8,093 nt of DNA from Coleofasciculus sp. S288 (GCA_020216575.1 JAIUYC010000125.1:1-8093), one strand, 5' to 3'; numbered from the stretch's first letter, positions 1 to 6,021 are shown. Numbers and translations are program-made. Notes: a model not told the origin generated them from the sequence alone.

Positions 1-10
1 ATCCTTCTCA

Positions 11-26
11 CCCATTACCCATTACC
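11..26. repeat. Short 7-bp tandem repeat (CCCATTA x2)
   Basis: Two full copies of the heptamer CCCATTA followed by CC lie just downstream of the stop codon of the small minus-strand gene. Short heptameric tandem repeats of this kind are common between cyanobacterial genes. The window starts here, so the array may continue outside it. No function can be assigned. Confidence 0.5.
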
Positions 27-37
27 AGCCCAATTCG

Positions 38-259
38 TTATCTAAACCGTATTGACATTAACCCTATTTTGGGTGCTGATTTGGCAATATGAGCGCGTCT
101 CAGCCATAGAGCATGGACTGTTAAGCGATCAGGACACTCAATAATTAACTCTCCACCTTCTAGGTGTAAGTGACACTTCTGTAGCATTCTGCGGTAAGGT
201 AACTTTTGATGCTGTAGGAAAATAGCGATCGCTCTCTCGCTAAATGTGGTGTAGTCCAT
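38..259 (-). CDS. Small conserved-looking hypothetical protein (73 aa)
   Basis: This frame encodes a 73-residue, Arg/Lys/His-rich soluble protein with no signal peptide or membrane segment. An amphipathic N-terminal stretch (about residues 1-27, ending LPYRRML) is followed by a likely beta hairpin (HLHLEGGELIIECPD) and a basic tail (WLRRAHIAKSAPKIG). I chose the ATG at 259; a TTG at 265 in the same frame would add two residues. No strong ribosome binding site precedes either. A HIP1 octamer lies inside the gene at 225-232. The protein has the look of small cyanobacterial conserved hypotheticals, but I do not recognise a named family and assign no function. It is transcribed leftward, away from the exported-protein gene at 660, with about 400 bp between the two starts. 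Confidence 0.6.
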   Translation of the reverse strand: MDYTTFSERAIAIFLQHQKLPYRRMLQKCHLHLEGGELIIECPDRLTVHALWLRRAHIAKSAPKIGLMSIRFR

Positions 260-465
260 ACTCAACTGACTTGCTTATACTGCTGATAGACTCTAATTTT
301 CATGTCGCTGACTCTACAAAAACGGGTTACTGCACGGGTGTTCGGTACAGTAACAAGTAAAAATACTCAATCCACAAAAGTCAGTAAGAGGGTTAGCAAA
401 GAAGTTAGATAGCTAATTTTTTATTAAGTCATTTATTGATACTTATATTCAGATAGCAAAAATGG

Positions 466-483
466 GGCGAAGGAAGTTTCGCC
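466..483. other. Small stem-loop (6-bp stem)
   Basis: GGCGAA (466-471) pairs with TTCGCC (478-483) around a 6-nt loop. It lies about 180 bp upstream of the exported-protein start and has no long U-run in either direction, so it is a weak terminator at best. It could be part of a structured 5' leader. Confidence 0.3.
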
Positions 484-506
484 GCATCCTATTTTAACTA
501 GAAATA

Positions 507-534
507 CTTTTGGTTATTTTGCAACTACCAAAAG
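507..534. other. 8-bp inverted repeat with 12-nt spacer
   Basis: CTTTTGGT (507-514) and ACCAAAAG (527-534) are perfect inverted arms separated by 12 nt. The site is 125 bp upstream of the exported-protein gene. It could be an operator for a dimeric regulator or a leader hairpin; the sequence does not decide between them. Confidence 0.3.
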
Positions 535-659
535 AGTGATATCTAATCCGGTTAAATACTCTAAACTATCCGTTGGTCGTTGTAGTACCCACTCGGATTA
601 TTCGCAAGGGGTATCTCTACACCATTGACAGAAAACGATAAACCTTCAAAGAAGTGTTT

Positions 660-1127
660 ATGTTCATCAAAAAAACCAGACATCTACTACTGAGTGGAAT
701 CATTATCGGTGCTGGGTTTTGGGCAATGCCAGGAGCAGCCGAAGTGAGCGATACTCAAGTCAACGCTTTCGTCGAAGCACTAAGGATTGCGGCTCCTCCC
801 AACCGTCCGAATGATGGCATGTACAGTCCTTGGCAAGTTTTACCGGGCATCATTCCTGACTGGACGAAACGGTGCATCGGACAGTCAATGACGCCGGAAC
901 AATTCGAGGCTAATACGGACGCAGCACGGCGCACTGTAAGTTGTATAGCGCGGCGGGAACTTAATAAACAAATGGGTGAAACTGGGAATGATGACACTGC
1001 GGCGGCTCGTCGTGCCGCCTGTTGGTGGATGACGGGAAACTACTCTGGTTGTGGCGAAGGTGCGACTGCTACCTATGTCCAGAGGGTGGTAGATGCTTAC
1101 AAACAACAGCTTGCCGCGAAGCGCTAG
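660..1127 (+). CDS. Small exported protein with four cysteines, function unknown (155 aa)
   Basis: The N-terminus has a classic Sec signal: basic residues (KKTRH), a hydrophobic core (LLLSGIIIGAGFWAM) and a probable signal peptidase site after PGAA, leaving a mature protein of about 127 residues starting EVSDTQ. The mature part has four cysteines (72, 95, 121 and 131 from the chosen start), enough for two disulfides in the periplasm. Recognisable stretches are PGIIPDWTKRC, MTPEQFEAN, ARRTVSCIARREL and AARRAACWWMTGNY, and it ends in a helix. I chose ATG 660 over the in-frame GTG at 654 because GAAG at 651-654 sits a normal distance upstream of 660. I believe similar exported proteins occur in other cyanobacteria, but I know no function. 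It converges on the kinase gene downstream and looks monocistronic. Confidence 0.85.
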   Translation: MFIKKTRHLLLSGIIIGAGFWAMPGAAEVSDTQVNAFVEALRIAAPPNRPNDGMYSPWQVLPGIIPDWTKRCIGQSMTPEQFEANTDAARRTVSCIARRELNKQMGETGNDDTAAARRAACWWMTGNYSGCGEGATATYVQRVVDAYKQQLAAKR

Positions 1128-1168
1128 GGTATCAGTTTGTAGACTCTTGCTTATAGGCCAAGAAATCA

Positions 1169-1183
1169 CCCCTTGCTAAGGGG
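1169..1183. terminator. Stem-loop between convergent genes (copy 1)
   Basis: CCCCTT (1169-1174) pairs with AAGGGG (1178-1183) around a 3-nt loop. It lies 42 bp after the stop of the exported-protein gene. There is no U-run after it, so it is a weak intrinsic terminator or a barrier to reverse transcription. Its sequence nearly repeats the core of the next hairpin. Confidence 0.45.
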
Positions 1184-1205
1184 GGAAGTTACACACAATC
1201 TTGCT

Positions 1206-1228
1206 CCCTCCCCTTACTAAGGGGAGGG
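1206..1228. terminator. Strong stem-loop, likely bidirectional terminator (copy 2)
   Basis: CCCTCCCCTT (1206-1215) pairs perfectly with AAGGGGAGGG (1219-1228) around an ACT loop, a 10-bp GC-rich stem. It lies 13 bp beyond the stop of the minus-strand kinase gene. It is followed at 1231-1239 by a further GGGGAGGGG run that could pair with the same C-rich arm. From memory, this G-run/TTACTAA/C-run pattern is dispersed widely between genes in filamentous cyanobacteria. It lacks a clear U-run, so termination is inferred from position and stability. Confidence 0.6.
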
Positions 1229-1241
1229 CTGGGGAGGGGTT

Positions 1242-3059
1242 CTACGGCTTAATTAAATGTCCCTCCAACTTGCGATAATTTGCAATTCGCCTCGCACGCT
1301 CTATTGGCGGATACAGAATCATCATTGCTAAGGGGGAACTCGTTCCTAAAATTGCCTGCATTACCCACGGATGAGAAAATCCTAGCTTGCAGCCAATTCC
1401 CAAGCTAATGCCCAAACCCGCTGACAACAGCGCAACTCCGATCGCCAGCGTCTTACTAAATCCTCGATTCAGGCAACTTTGAGCGACACCTTCGCCCTCA
1501 AATGCCGCCATAAATACCACTGCATCCACAGCCGCAAAGGCAGCAATTGCTGCATCGGTGACGCGAAACTCAGCGCCGAACCCGGCAACAAACATTGCTG
1601 CCACCCCAGCAAAAAATACGGCAGCAGCCGTATCCAGCGCTTTCAACGGGACGCCGAACTTGGCTCTAAGTTTAGAGACTAAACCAGAGATCAAGTCAGT
1701 CGTCACAGCTGCTGCCACGCCGAGCACGGCGACAAATGAGGACACCAATAAAGCGATCGCCATTCCTAGTGAACCACTTTTGCTGACAATTCCTTCCCAA
1801 GCCGCTGTCTCAAACCAAGTCGCAGCGGCGGCAAATAGAACCAATAAAGCAAGGGAAGGATAGGGGAGTTTTTTCGTCGGAACAGGAACGGGAGCAGTCT
1901 TAACTTTTATGGGTAAAACGTGTGTTTCGGGTTGAGAATTTGTATGAATTAATATCTCTCGCTCATAAACGTTGTTAGCCATGAGCTTGCGAGTATCAAC
2001 GGTGATTTTGCAAATTGCTTGATTGTTAACAAAATGAGCTTGGTTCAACCCAATCCATTGATGATAATCGGGCGTGTGAGGGGGGTCGCTTAGATGCGCG
2101 GCAACTTCCCAACGGCTTTCTAAAACGGTATCCGGGACAGTGTTACTAATTGCGATCGTCTGTGTTATCGTTTCGCCCAGCCTCTTAGCCGTAAATTCTA
2201 AGCACGGTTGACTGAGCTTCACCTCAGGAACCCGAATCACATAGATAGGTTGGAGCGCTTCCAGAGCACTCTCCGCATCAGGAAAACGGTCTTTGGGTTT
2301 CAGTTCCACCATCTTTTGTAACCACTCAATCCAGCGCAGGCTGAGTTGGGGGACAAGATGCTTGAAATTAATGCGGTAGTCCTCATCAATTAAGTTACTA
2401 ATGGCAGTAGACGGTGTGCCAGTCAACAAACAAATCAGAGTTGCTCCCAAACCATAAAGGTCTGACGCCTTTGTCAACTGCCGATTAAAGAGCTGTTCTG
2501 GAGCCATGAAGCCAATTGTGCCTTTGGCGACGCTGCTCACCGTCATTTCCGCCTCACCAATCCGAGCTAGACCGAAATCGACAAGGTAAACCTTGATATT
2601 GTCATCAACAAGAATATTTTCCGGCTTAATATCTCGATGACTGACGGTAGGGATGCGATTTTGCAGGTAAACCAGGATATTGAGTATAGAAACAGCAATT
2701 TGCTTGATTTCATCCGGGTCAAAGCTGCGAGGTACGGCGAGAGACGGTGCGTTTTTGTATTCTTGCACCAGGCAAAAGCCATTAGGGGTTTGAAAAGATC
2801 CCAAGTAACGCGGGATGCCGGGATGGTTTAGTCCTCGCAAGACTTGGATCTCCCGCTCTATTACGTCATAGTCCGACCACTGGGTGTTGCGTTGGGCAAA
2901 CTGAAACTGTTTAATGACAACGGGAATTCTCTTCGTCTCCTCCTTCTTAGGAGGAGTAAGGGAAATGGCAAGGTAGGTCACTCTTCCACCGCTGCGATTG
3001 TGTCCCAACTCTCTGACTACCCTGAAACCGTGGCTGGACAAATCTGGAAAATTGCTCAT
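1242..3059 (-). CDS. Membrane-anchored Ser/Thr protein kinase (605 aa), catalytically complete
   Basis: A Hanks-type kinase domain spans about residues 12-272. It has a glycine-rich loop (LGHNRSGG, 18-25), VVIK with ATP-binding Lys50, helix-C Glu70, a full catalytic loop HRDIKPEN (141-148, base Asp143), DFG (161-163), a GT...GFMAPE activation-segment end (180-188), helix-F Asp200 and the structural Arg258. All key residues are present, so phosphotransfer activity is expected. Residues 283-388 form a beta-rich domain with no preceding membrane helix, so it should be cytoplasmic. A proline linker (PVPVP) leads to five or six hydrophobic segments (about 398-418, 431-453, 477-497, 503-520, 537-558, 565-583) and a basic tail. 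The same beta domain plus membrane block recurs, as I recall it, in other cyanobacterial kinases. ATG 3059 places the kinase fold right at the start; no good ribosome binding site is seen. Substrate and stimulus are unknown. Confidence 0.95.
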   Translation of the reverse strand: MSNFPDLSSHGFRVVRELGHNRSGGRVTYLAISLTPPKKEETKRIPVVIKQFQFAQRNTQWSDYDVIEREIQVLRGLNHPGIPRYLGSFQTPNGFCLVQEYKNAPSLAVPRSFDPDEIKQIAVSILNILVYLQNRIPTVSHRDIKPENILVDDNIKVYLVDFGLARIGEAEMTVSSVAKGTIGFMAPEQLFNRQLTKASDLYGLGATLICLLTGTPSTAISNLIDEDYRINFKHLVPQLSLRWIEWLQKMVELKPKDRFPDAESALEALQPIYVIRVPEVKLSQPCLEFTAKRLGETITQTIAISNTVPDTVLESRWEVAAHLSDPPHTPDYHQWIGLNQAHFVNNQAICKITVDTRKLMANNVYEREILIHTNSQPETHVLPIKVKTAPVPVPTKKLPYPSLALLVLFAAAATWFETAAWEGIVSKSGSLGMAIALLVSSFVAVLGVAAAVTTDLISGLVSKLRAKFGVPLKALDTAAAVFFAGVAAMFVAGFGAEFRVTDAAIAAFAAVDAVVFMAAFEGEGVAQSCLNRGFSKTLAIGVALLSAGLGISLGIGCKLGFSHPWVMQAILGTSSPLAMMILYPPIERARRIANYRKLEGHLIKP

Positions 3060-3077
3060 GAGTGTGAGGAGAAAGGC

Positions 3078-3224
3078 ATGTCTTCGTGCGAATTGCCCTA
3101 TCCTTCAGGAAATTCTCCTCTTGCTCCGGAAGACTTGGCTTTTGGAGAAGGAGGAACGGGCATAGCTCTACTTGCCACGCATTGGAGCGCGTACACGTAT
3201 CGCATTTATCCACGATACCGTTAA
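3078..3224 (+). CDS. Doubtful 48-aa ORF with a strong ribosome binding site
   Basis: ATG 3078 is preceded by GAGGAG at 3066-3071 with a 6-nt spacer, the best Shine-Dalgarno match in the window. It opens 18 bp from the divergent start of the kinase. The product would begin MSSCELPYPSG, has a short hydrophobic stretch (GIALLAT) and ends in a Tyr/Arg tail (YTYRIYPRYR). I recognise no family. It overlaps the region where the kinase promoter must lie, and the purine-rich site may be chance. Treat it as a candidate only. Confidence 0.2.
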   Translation: MSSCELPYPSGNSPLAPEDLAFGEGGTGIALLATHWSAYTYRIYPRYR

Positions 3225-3279
3225 CTCCCCTGAATGACAGCGATCGCACTGATTTAGGGAGCCTACATTTAACGAAGTC

Positions 3280-3370
3280 AGGACTTACGCAAAGAAAGCC
3301 TCTAAACCACCAATTGTAGGGGTACGATATATCGTACCCCTACCAGATGTGGCTTCTGTGCGTAAGTTCT
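3280..3370. mobile_element. MITE-like element with inverted termini and palindromic core
   Basis: The ends are imperfect inverted repeats: AGGACTTACGCA on the left (3280-3291), and on the right the reverse complement of 3359-3370 reads AGAACTTACGCA (11 of 12 match). Similarity continues inward with (A/C)AGAA(A)GCC. The core is a 28-bp perfect palindrome. GAAGT occurs just outside both ends (3274-3278 and 3372-3376), a possible 5-bp target duplication. At about 91 bp with no coding capacity it fits a non-autonomous miniature element. Small elements with ACTTACGCA ends are, from memory, frequent in filamentous cyanobacteria. No transposase is present in the window. Confidence 0.6.
3316..3343. 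repeat. 28-bp perfect palindrome
   Basis: Arms GTAGGGGTACGATA and TATCGTACCCCTAC match without a mismatch and with no spacer; the centre lies between 3329 and 3330. It is the core of the MITE-like element. As RNA it would fold into a strong hairpin on either strand and could act as a terminator or end protector. No U-run follows it. Confidence 0.9.
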
Positions 3371-3414
3371 AGAAGTGAAATACGCTAGTTCGCCTTCAAA
3401 AGCTGGCGGCGATG

Positions 3415-3441
3415 GGGGAGATTAGGGAGATTGGGGAGATT
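3415..3441. repeat. 9-bp tandem repeat (GGGGAGATT x3)
   Basis: Three contiguous units read GGGGAGATT, AGGGAGATT and GGGGAGATT, flanked by further G-runs. This is a typical short purine-rich intergenic array. Copy number may vary between strains. It is the purine-strand counterpart in style of the CCTGCCTCC array after the pseudokinase gene. Confidence 0.8.
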
Positions 3442-3630
3442 GGGTTCCCTGAAAGTATTCCCTCACCTTCCCCTACTTATTTCTTATGTAGGTGTAAATT
3501 CCTTCAAATTCGCCATCCGTAAGCTAAGCTATTGGATGTTTAAAAATTCTTTTCTAGCCTATTTGTTTACTACATCTTAAAACTATTGCTTCCTTTTGTA
3601 TTGTTTCTGTGAAGTTTAGAGGGTAGATAT

Positions 3631-3659
3631 TTGGGGAACGTAAAGCGTCCCTTTATACT
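3631..3659 (+). promoter_or_regulatory. Possible sigma-70-type promoter for the pseudokinase gene
   Basis: TTGGGG (3631-3636) and TATACT (3654-3659) are spaced by 17 bp, fitting a weak -35 and a good -10 box. It would start transcription near 3667 and give a leader of about 290 nt, which includes the hairpin at 3799-3819. The spacer contains GGGAACG and CGTCCC, an imperfect inverted repeat. This is a pattern match only; AT-rich spacers give such matches by chance. Confidence 0.25.
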
Positions 3660-3752
3660 GTAATTAGGAAATATGATTCTTCACACAAAGAAACTTAATC
3701 CATTTAAGGGTGTCTTTAAACAGTAGTGTAGTGTATTCTCCCTAATTTAATG

Positions 3753-3860
3753 ACTAGTGCAGCGTGGCGGAAATAAGTATCCAGTTGAAAAAGGTTAAAA
3801 AGCTTGAACAGCAAGCTTTCTTCCCTTCTGCCTTGGAGCATTCTGCCTTCTTGTACTAGT
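3753..3860. repeat. Possible second inverted-repeat element with central hairpin
   Basis: The left end reads ACTAGTGCAG (3753-3762) and the reverse complement of the right end (3851-3860) reads ACTAGTACAA, matching at 8 of 10 positions, though ACTAGT is itself palindromic. A hairpin at 3799-3819 lies almost exactly in the middle. A short TTCTGCCTT repeat (3835-3850 region) lies inside the right half. No target duplication is visible, so mobility is not shown. Confidence 0.3.
3799..3819. other. 8-bp stem-loop upstream of the pseudokinase gene
   Basis: AAAGCTTG (3799-3806) pairs perfectly with CAAGCTTT (3812-3819) around a 5-nt loop AACAG. It lies 136 bp upstream of the pseudokinase start. It could be a leader hairpin or the core of the surrounding inverted-repeat candidate. 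Confidence 0.5.
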
Positions 3861-3955
3861 AGTGCGGTTAGGGAGAGAGCGCGATTGCTACGACGGAACA
3901 GGTAGGACAACTTTCACAGGGGACATCACCACAATAACGTGATGGTAATGAAAGT

Positions 3956-5869
3956 ATGTCAAGACTAGCATCCAACGGAAAATTCGCACCGGAACAATTG
4001 CTTGCTGAACGATATCAAGCGGTTGAAGTCCTAAGCAACGAGAAATGGGGTCAAACCTATATTGCTCTGGACACACATCAACCCCATCATCCTAAGTGCC
4101 TGATTAAACAGTTGCGCCCCTGGGTTAACGACGGGAGCGGTCTTTCTGCGGCTAGAGATCTGTTCCAACGGGAAGTCGAAATCCTGGAAGTGTTGGGTCA
4201 ACACGGACAAATTCCCCAACTCCTAGATTGCCTAGAAGTTGAGCAAACGTTCTATATTGTGCGAGAATTTATCCCCGGACACTCCCTGAGTGCCGAACTA
4301 TCCCCTGAGTCACCCTGGAGTGAGGGGCAAGTCGTCCAGTTTTTACTGGAGGTTCTCAACATTCTGGCGTTCGTTCACGAGCAAGGAGTCATTCACGGCA
4401 ACCTCCAGCCAAGCAATCTCATCCGGCGAGTGCAGGATGGCAAGCTTGTTTTAACAGACTTCAGCACCATCAAGCAAATACAGACACCACTGGTTGGAAT
4501 TCGATTCAGCGCCAACGCAGCGCTATACGCATCCGGATATATACCAATGGAGTTGGCTCTGGGGCAGCCCTACCTCAGCAGTGATATCTATTCTTTGGGT
4601 ACGATCGCAATTCAGGCACTGACAGGACTCAATCCTAAACAGCTTTTAAAAGATCCTGAAACTGGGGAAGTGGTTTGGCAGCAGCAGGTGAGAGTCAATC
4701 CCACTTTGGCTGATATTCTGAGTCAGATGGTTCGCTACTCCTGGGAAGGGCGCTATCAAGATGCTTTTGAGGTTATTAAGGCACTCAAGTTTCTTGTTGG
4801 TACCCACCCAGAAATGGAAGAGGAGTGTCAGATTTTGAGTATTAAGAAAGAAGAATCGCAGAACCCTGAAGAGAATGGACACAGTTCTGAAGCGGATGGA
4901 GACAGCCTCCCCTCAACCGTCATAGAAACCACTCAAGTCAAAACTCCCACCACTTCTCCCAATTCGCCTGCCTCGAAGACATTTCAGAGCAAGCATATGA
5001 AGGCAGCCGGTGTTACCACCTCTCTAGCTTTAGCACTCGGCGCTAGTGGCTACCTGATTCTCAAAGGAACCAATTCCGTAGGCCAGCCCGATCCGGGCTC
5101 GGTTGCCTTGGAACAGGCAAGTCAAAAGTATCAATCTGGCGAGCTTCAGGAGGCACTCGGCCTAGCTAAGTCTGTCTCCCCTGAGAGTCAAGCTTACCCG
5201 GAAGCTCAAAGCGCAATCGATCAGTGGCAAAAAGACTGGCAAAAGGCTCAGGCTCAAGAAGCAGCCATTAAGAAAGCCTTTGCTCAACAGCAGTGGCGGG
5301 ATGTCCTTGCCAAGGCACGTCAGCTACCAGATGTAGACTTCTGGCACAAGAGAGTAGAGCCAATGGTTCAGCAAGCTACAGCTAAACTCGAGAAGGAAGC
5401 GTATCAGTTATTACAGCAAGCTTACGAGCAAGCCGTTGCTAAAGACTTTGCTGGAGCGTTAAACACCTTCAAACAGATTCCTCAAGAGACAAAAGCCTAC
5501 GCTTTGGTTGAAGAAAAAACGGCTGAATACGACCAAAAACTCAAAATTAGAGCCAACTACTTACTCCAACAAGCCTACAATCGGGCAGCAGCTAGGGATT
5601 TTACGGGAGCGTTAGAGCATCTCCAGAAAATTCCAAAAGGTACGCCTAGCTATGCAATCGCTCAACAAAAAATTGCGGAGTACACTCAAAAGCAGAACAT
5701 CAAGGCTAACCATTTACTCCAGCAGGCTTATGATCGAGCTGCTGTCAAGGACTTTGCCGGTGCCATAGGATACTTGAAGCAGATTTCTCAAAACACGCCT
5801 ACCTTTGCTAAAGCTCAAGAAAAGTTGGCGGAGTATGCCAATAATCTACGCCGCAAAGGGGCAGTGTAA
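3956..5869 (+). CDS. Kinase-fold protein, probable pseudokinase, with membrane helix and C-terminal helical repeats (637 aa)
   Basis: Residues 20-281 have the Ser/Thr kinase fold: RYQAVEVLSNEKWGQTYIALD, LIK with Lys51, helix-C Glu73, helix-F Asp210 (SSDIYSLG) and Arg266. The catalytic loop reads HGNLQPSN (147-154), so the Arg is Gly, the catalytic Asp is Asn149 and the Lys is Gln151. DFG is DFS (168-170), the glycine loop keeps one Gly, and APE has become PME. ATP binding is possible but normal catalysis is unlikely. A Ser/Thr/Glu-rich linker (285-345) follows, then one membrane helix (about 350-369) with positive residues on its N-side, which places the kinase fold in the cytoplasm and residues 371-637 outside the membrane. 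The outer part is helical and Gln/Ala/Lys-rich and ends in three 51-residue TPR-like repeats. It probably acts as a sensor or scaffold. ATG 3956 fits the family start; no clear ribosome binding site is seen. Confidence 0.93.
   Translation: MSRLASNGKFAPEQLLAERYQAVEVLSNEKWGQTYIALDTHQPHHPKCLIKQLRPWVNDGSGLSAARDLFQREVEILEVLGQHGQIPQLLDCLEVEQTFYIVREFIPGHSLSAELSPESPWSEGQVVQFLLEVLNILAFVHEQGVIHGNLQPSNLIRRVQDGKLVLTDFSTIKQIQTPLVGIRFSANAALYASGYIPMELALGQPYLSSDIYSLGTIAIQALTGLNPKQLLKDPETGEVVWQQQVRVNPTLADILSQMVRYSWEGRYQDAFEVIKALKFLVGTHPEMEEECQILSIKKEESQNPEENGHSSEADGDSLPSTVIETTQVKTPTTSPNSPASKTFQSKHMKAAGVTTSLALALGASGYLILKGTNSVGQPDPGSVALEQASQKYQSGELQEALGLAKSVSPESQAYPEAQSAIDQWQKDWQKAQAQEAAIKKAFAQQQWRDVLAKARQLPDVDFWHKRVEPMVQQATAKLEKEAYQLLQQAYEQAVAKDFAGALNTFKQIPQETKAYALVEEKTAEYDQKLKIRANYLLQQAYNRAAARDFTGALEHLQKIPKGTPSYAIAQQKIAEYTQKQNIKANHLLQQAYDRAAVKDFAGAIGYLKQISQNTPTFAKAQEKLAEYANNLRRKGAV
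5396..5854 (+). repeat. Three tandem 153-bp coding repeats (51 aa each)
   Basis: Units at 5396-5548, 5549-5701 and 5702-5854 encode residues 481-531, 532-582 and 583-633. Each carries LLQQAY, then an (A/V)(K/R)DF(A/T)GA(L/I) stretch, an I(P/S) turn and a final helix with AEY. The 51-residue spacing is exact with no gaps. The helix-turn-helix pattern with A/G at packing positions resembles TPR-type repeats. Degenerate related helices (AQEAAIKKAFAQQQWRDVLAKARQLP) precede them, suggesting older copies. Confidence 0.85.
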
Positions 5870-5878
5870 AGCTCTCCC

Positions 5879-5905
5879 CCTGCCTCCCCTGCCTCCCCTG
5901 CTTCT
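5879..5905. repeat. 9-bp tandem repeat (CCTGCCTCC x2 plus CCTGCTTCT)
   Basis: Two identical units and one diverged unit begin 10 bp after the pseudokinase stop codon. It is a pyrimidine-rich intergenic array like others in the window. It may be part of the 3' untranslated region; no role is evident. Confidence 0.8.
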
Positions 5906-5963
5906 CACCATCCAACTTAAATGCCGATTAGCTTAGATAGTAGGTAGAGTGCAATCTCCTCAC

Positions 5964-5993
5964 CAAGAGAAAGTGCGATCGCACTTTCTCTTG
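5964..5993. terminator. 30-bp perfect palindrome centred on HIP1, likely terminator
   Basis: Arms CAAGAGAAAGTGCGA and TCGCACTTTCTCTTG pair over 15 bp with no mismatch, and the centre is the HIP1 octamer GCGATCGC (5975-5982). It lies 94 bp after the pseudokinase stop and 28 bp before the CobT start, followed by CCGTTTT. As RNA it would form a strong hairpin with a short U-run, so it probably ends pseudokinase transcription. If CobT transcription starts upstream of it, it would sit in the leader and could hinder translation. Confidence 0.6.
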
Positions 5994-6021
5994 CCGTTTT
6001 GCTGCTGTGAAGTGTTTCGTT

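Larger units (their letters stand above)
260..659. other. Intergenic stretch between divergent genes, no convincing gene
   Basis: These 400 AT-rich bases separate two divergent starts. They hold two small hairpins (466-483 and 507-534). A 36-codon frame (302-412, +) has no ribosome binding site. A TTGACA at 625-630 has no matching -10 box at 16-18 bp. The promoters of both flanking genes should lie here, but I cannot place them from sequence alone. Confidence 0.6.
3060..3955. other. Repeat-rich spacer between the two divergent kinase-family genes
   Basis: This 896-bp stretch separates the starts of the active kinase and the pseudokinase. It contains a HIP1 site (3240-3247), a MITE-like element with a central palindrome (3280-3370), a 9-bp tandem array (3415-3441), a possible promoter (3631-3659) and a second inverted-repeat candidate (3753-3860). 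No open frame in it resembles a known protein. One 48-residue frame with a good ribosome binding site (3078-3224) is listed separately as doubtful. Confidence 0.7.

Noticed and set aside
302..412. 36-codon plus-strand frame starting MSLTLQKRV
   Set aside because: No ribosome binding site and no family resemblance; such lengths occur by chance.
625..630. TTGACA as a -35 box for the exported-protein gene
   Set aside because: No TATAAT-like hexamer lies 16-18 bp downstream, and the start codon is only 30 bp away.
1479..1863. Two plus-strand open frames (67 and 101 aa) opposite the kinase membrane domain
   Set aside because: They are Ala/Thr/Asn-rich antisense mirrors of the Ala/Val-rich membrane segments of the kinase and have no family character.
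2947..3249. Minus-strand frame overlapping the kinase start
   Set aside because: It is in another frame, overlaps the kinase N-terminus and has no recognisable domain; the kinase frame with its intact glycine loop explains the sequence.
3415..3441. CRISPR-like array
   Set aside because: The units are 9 bp and contiguous with no spacers; it is a simple tandem repeat.
3716..3910. 64-aa minus-strand frame upstream of the pseudokinase
   Set aside because: It lies across a repeat-like segment with a hairpin, and the Leu/Phe/Arg-rich translation looks like translated repeat DNA.
4646..4882. 78-aa minus-strand frame inside the pseudokinase gene
   Set aside because: It is an antisense shadow of the kinase C-lobe and linker with no independent evidence.
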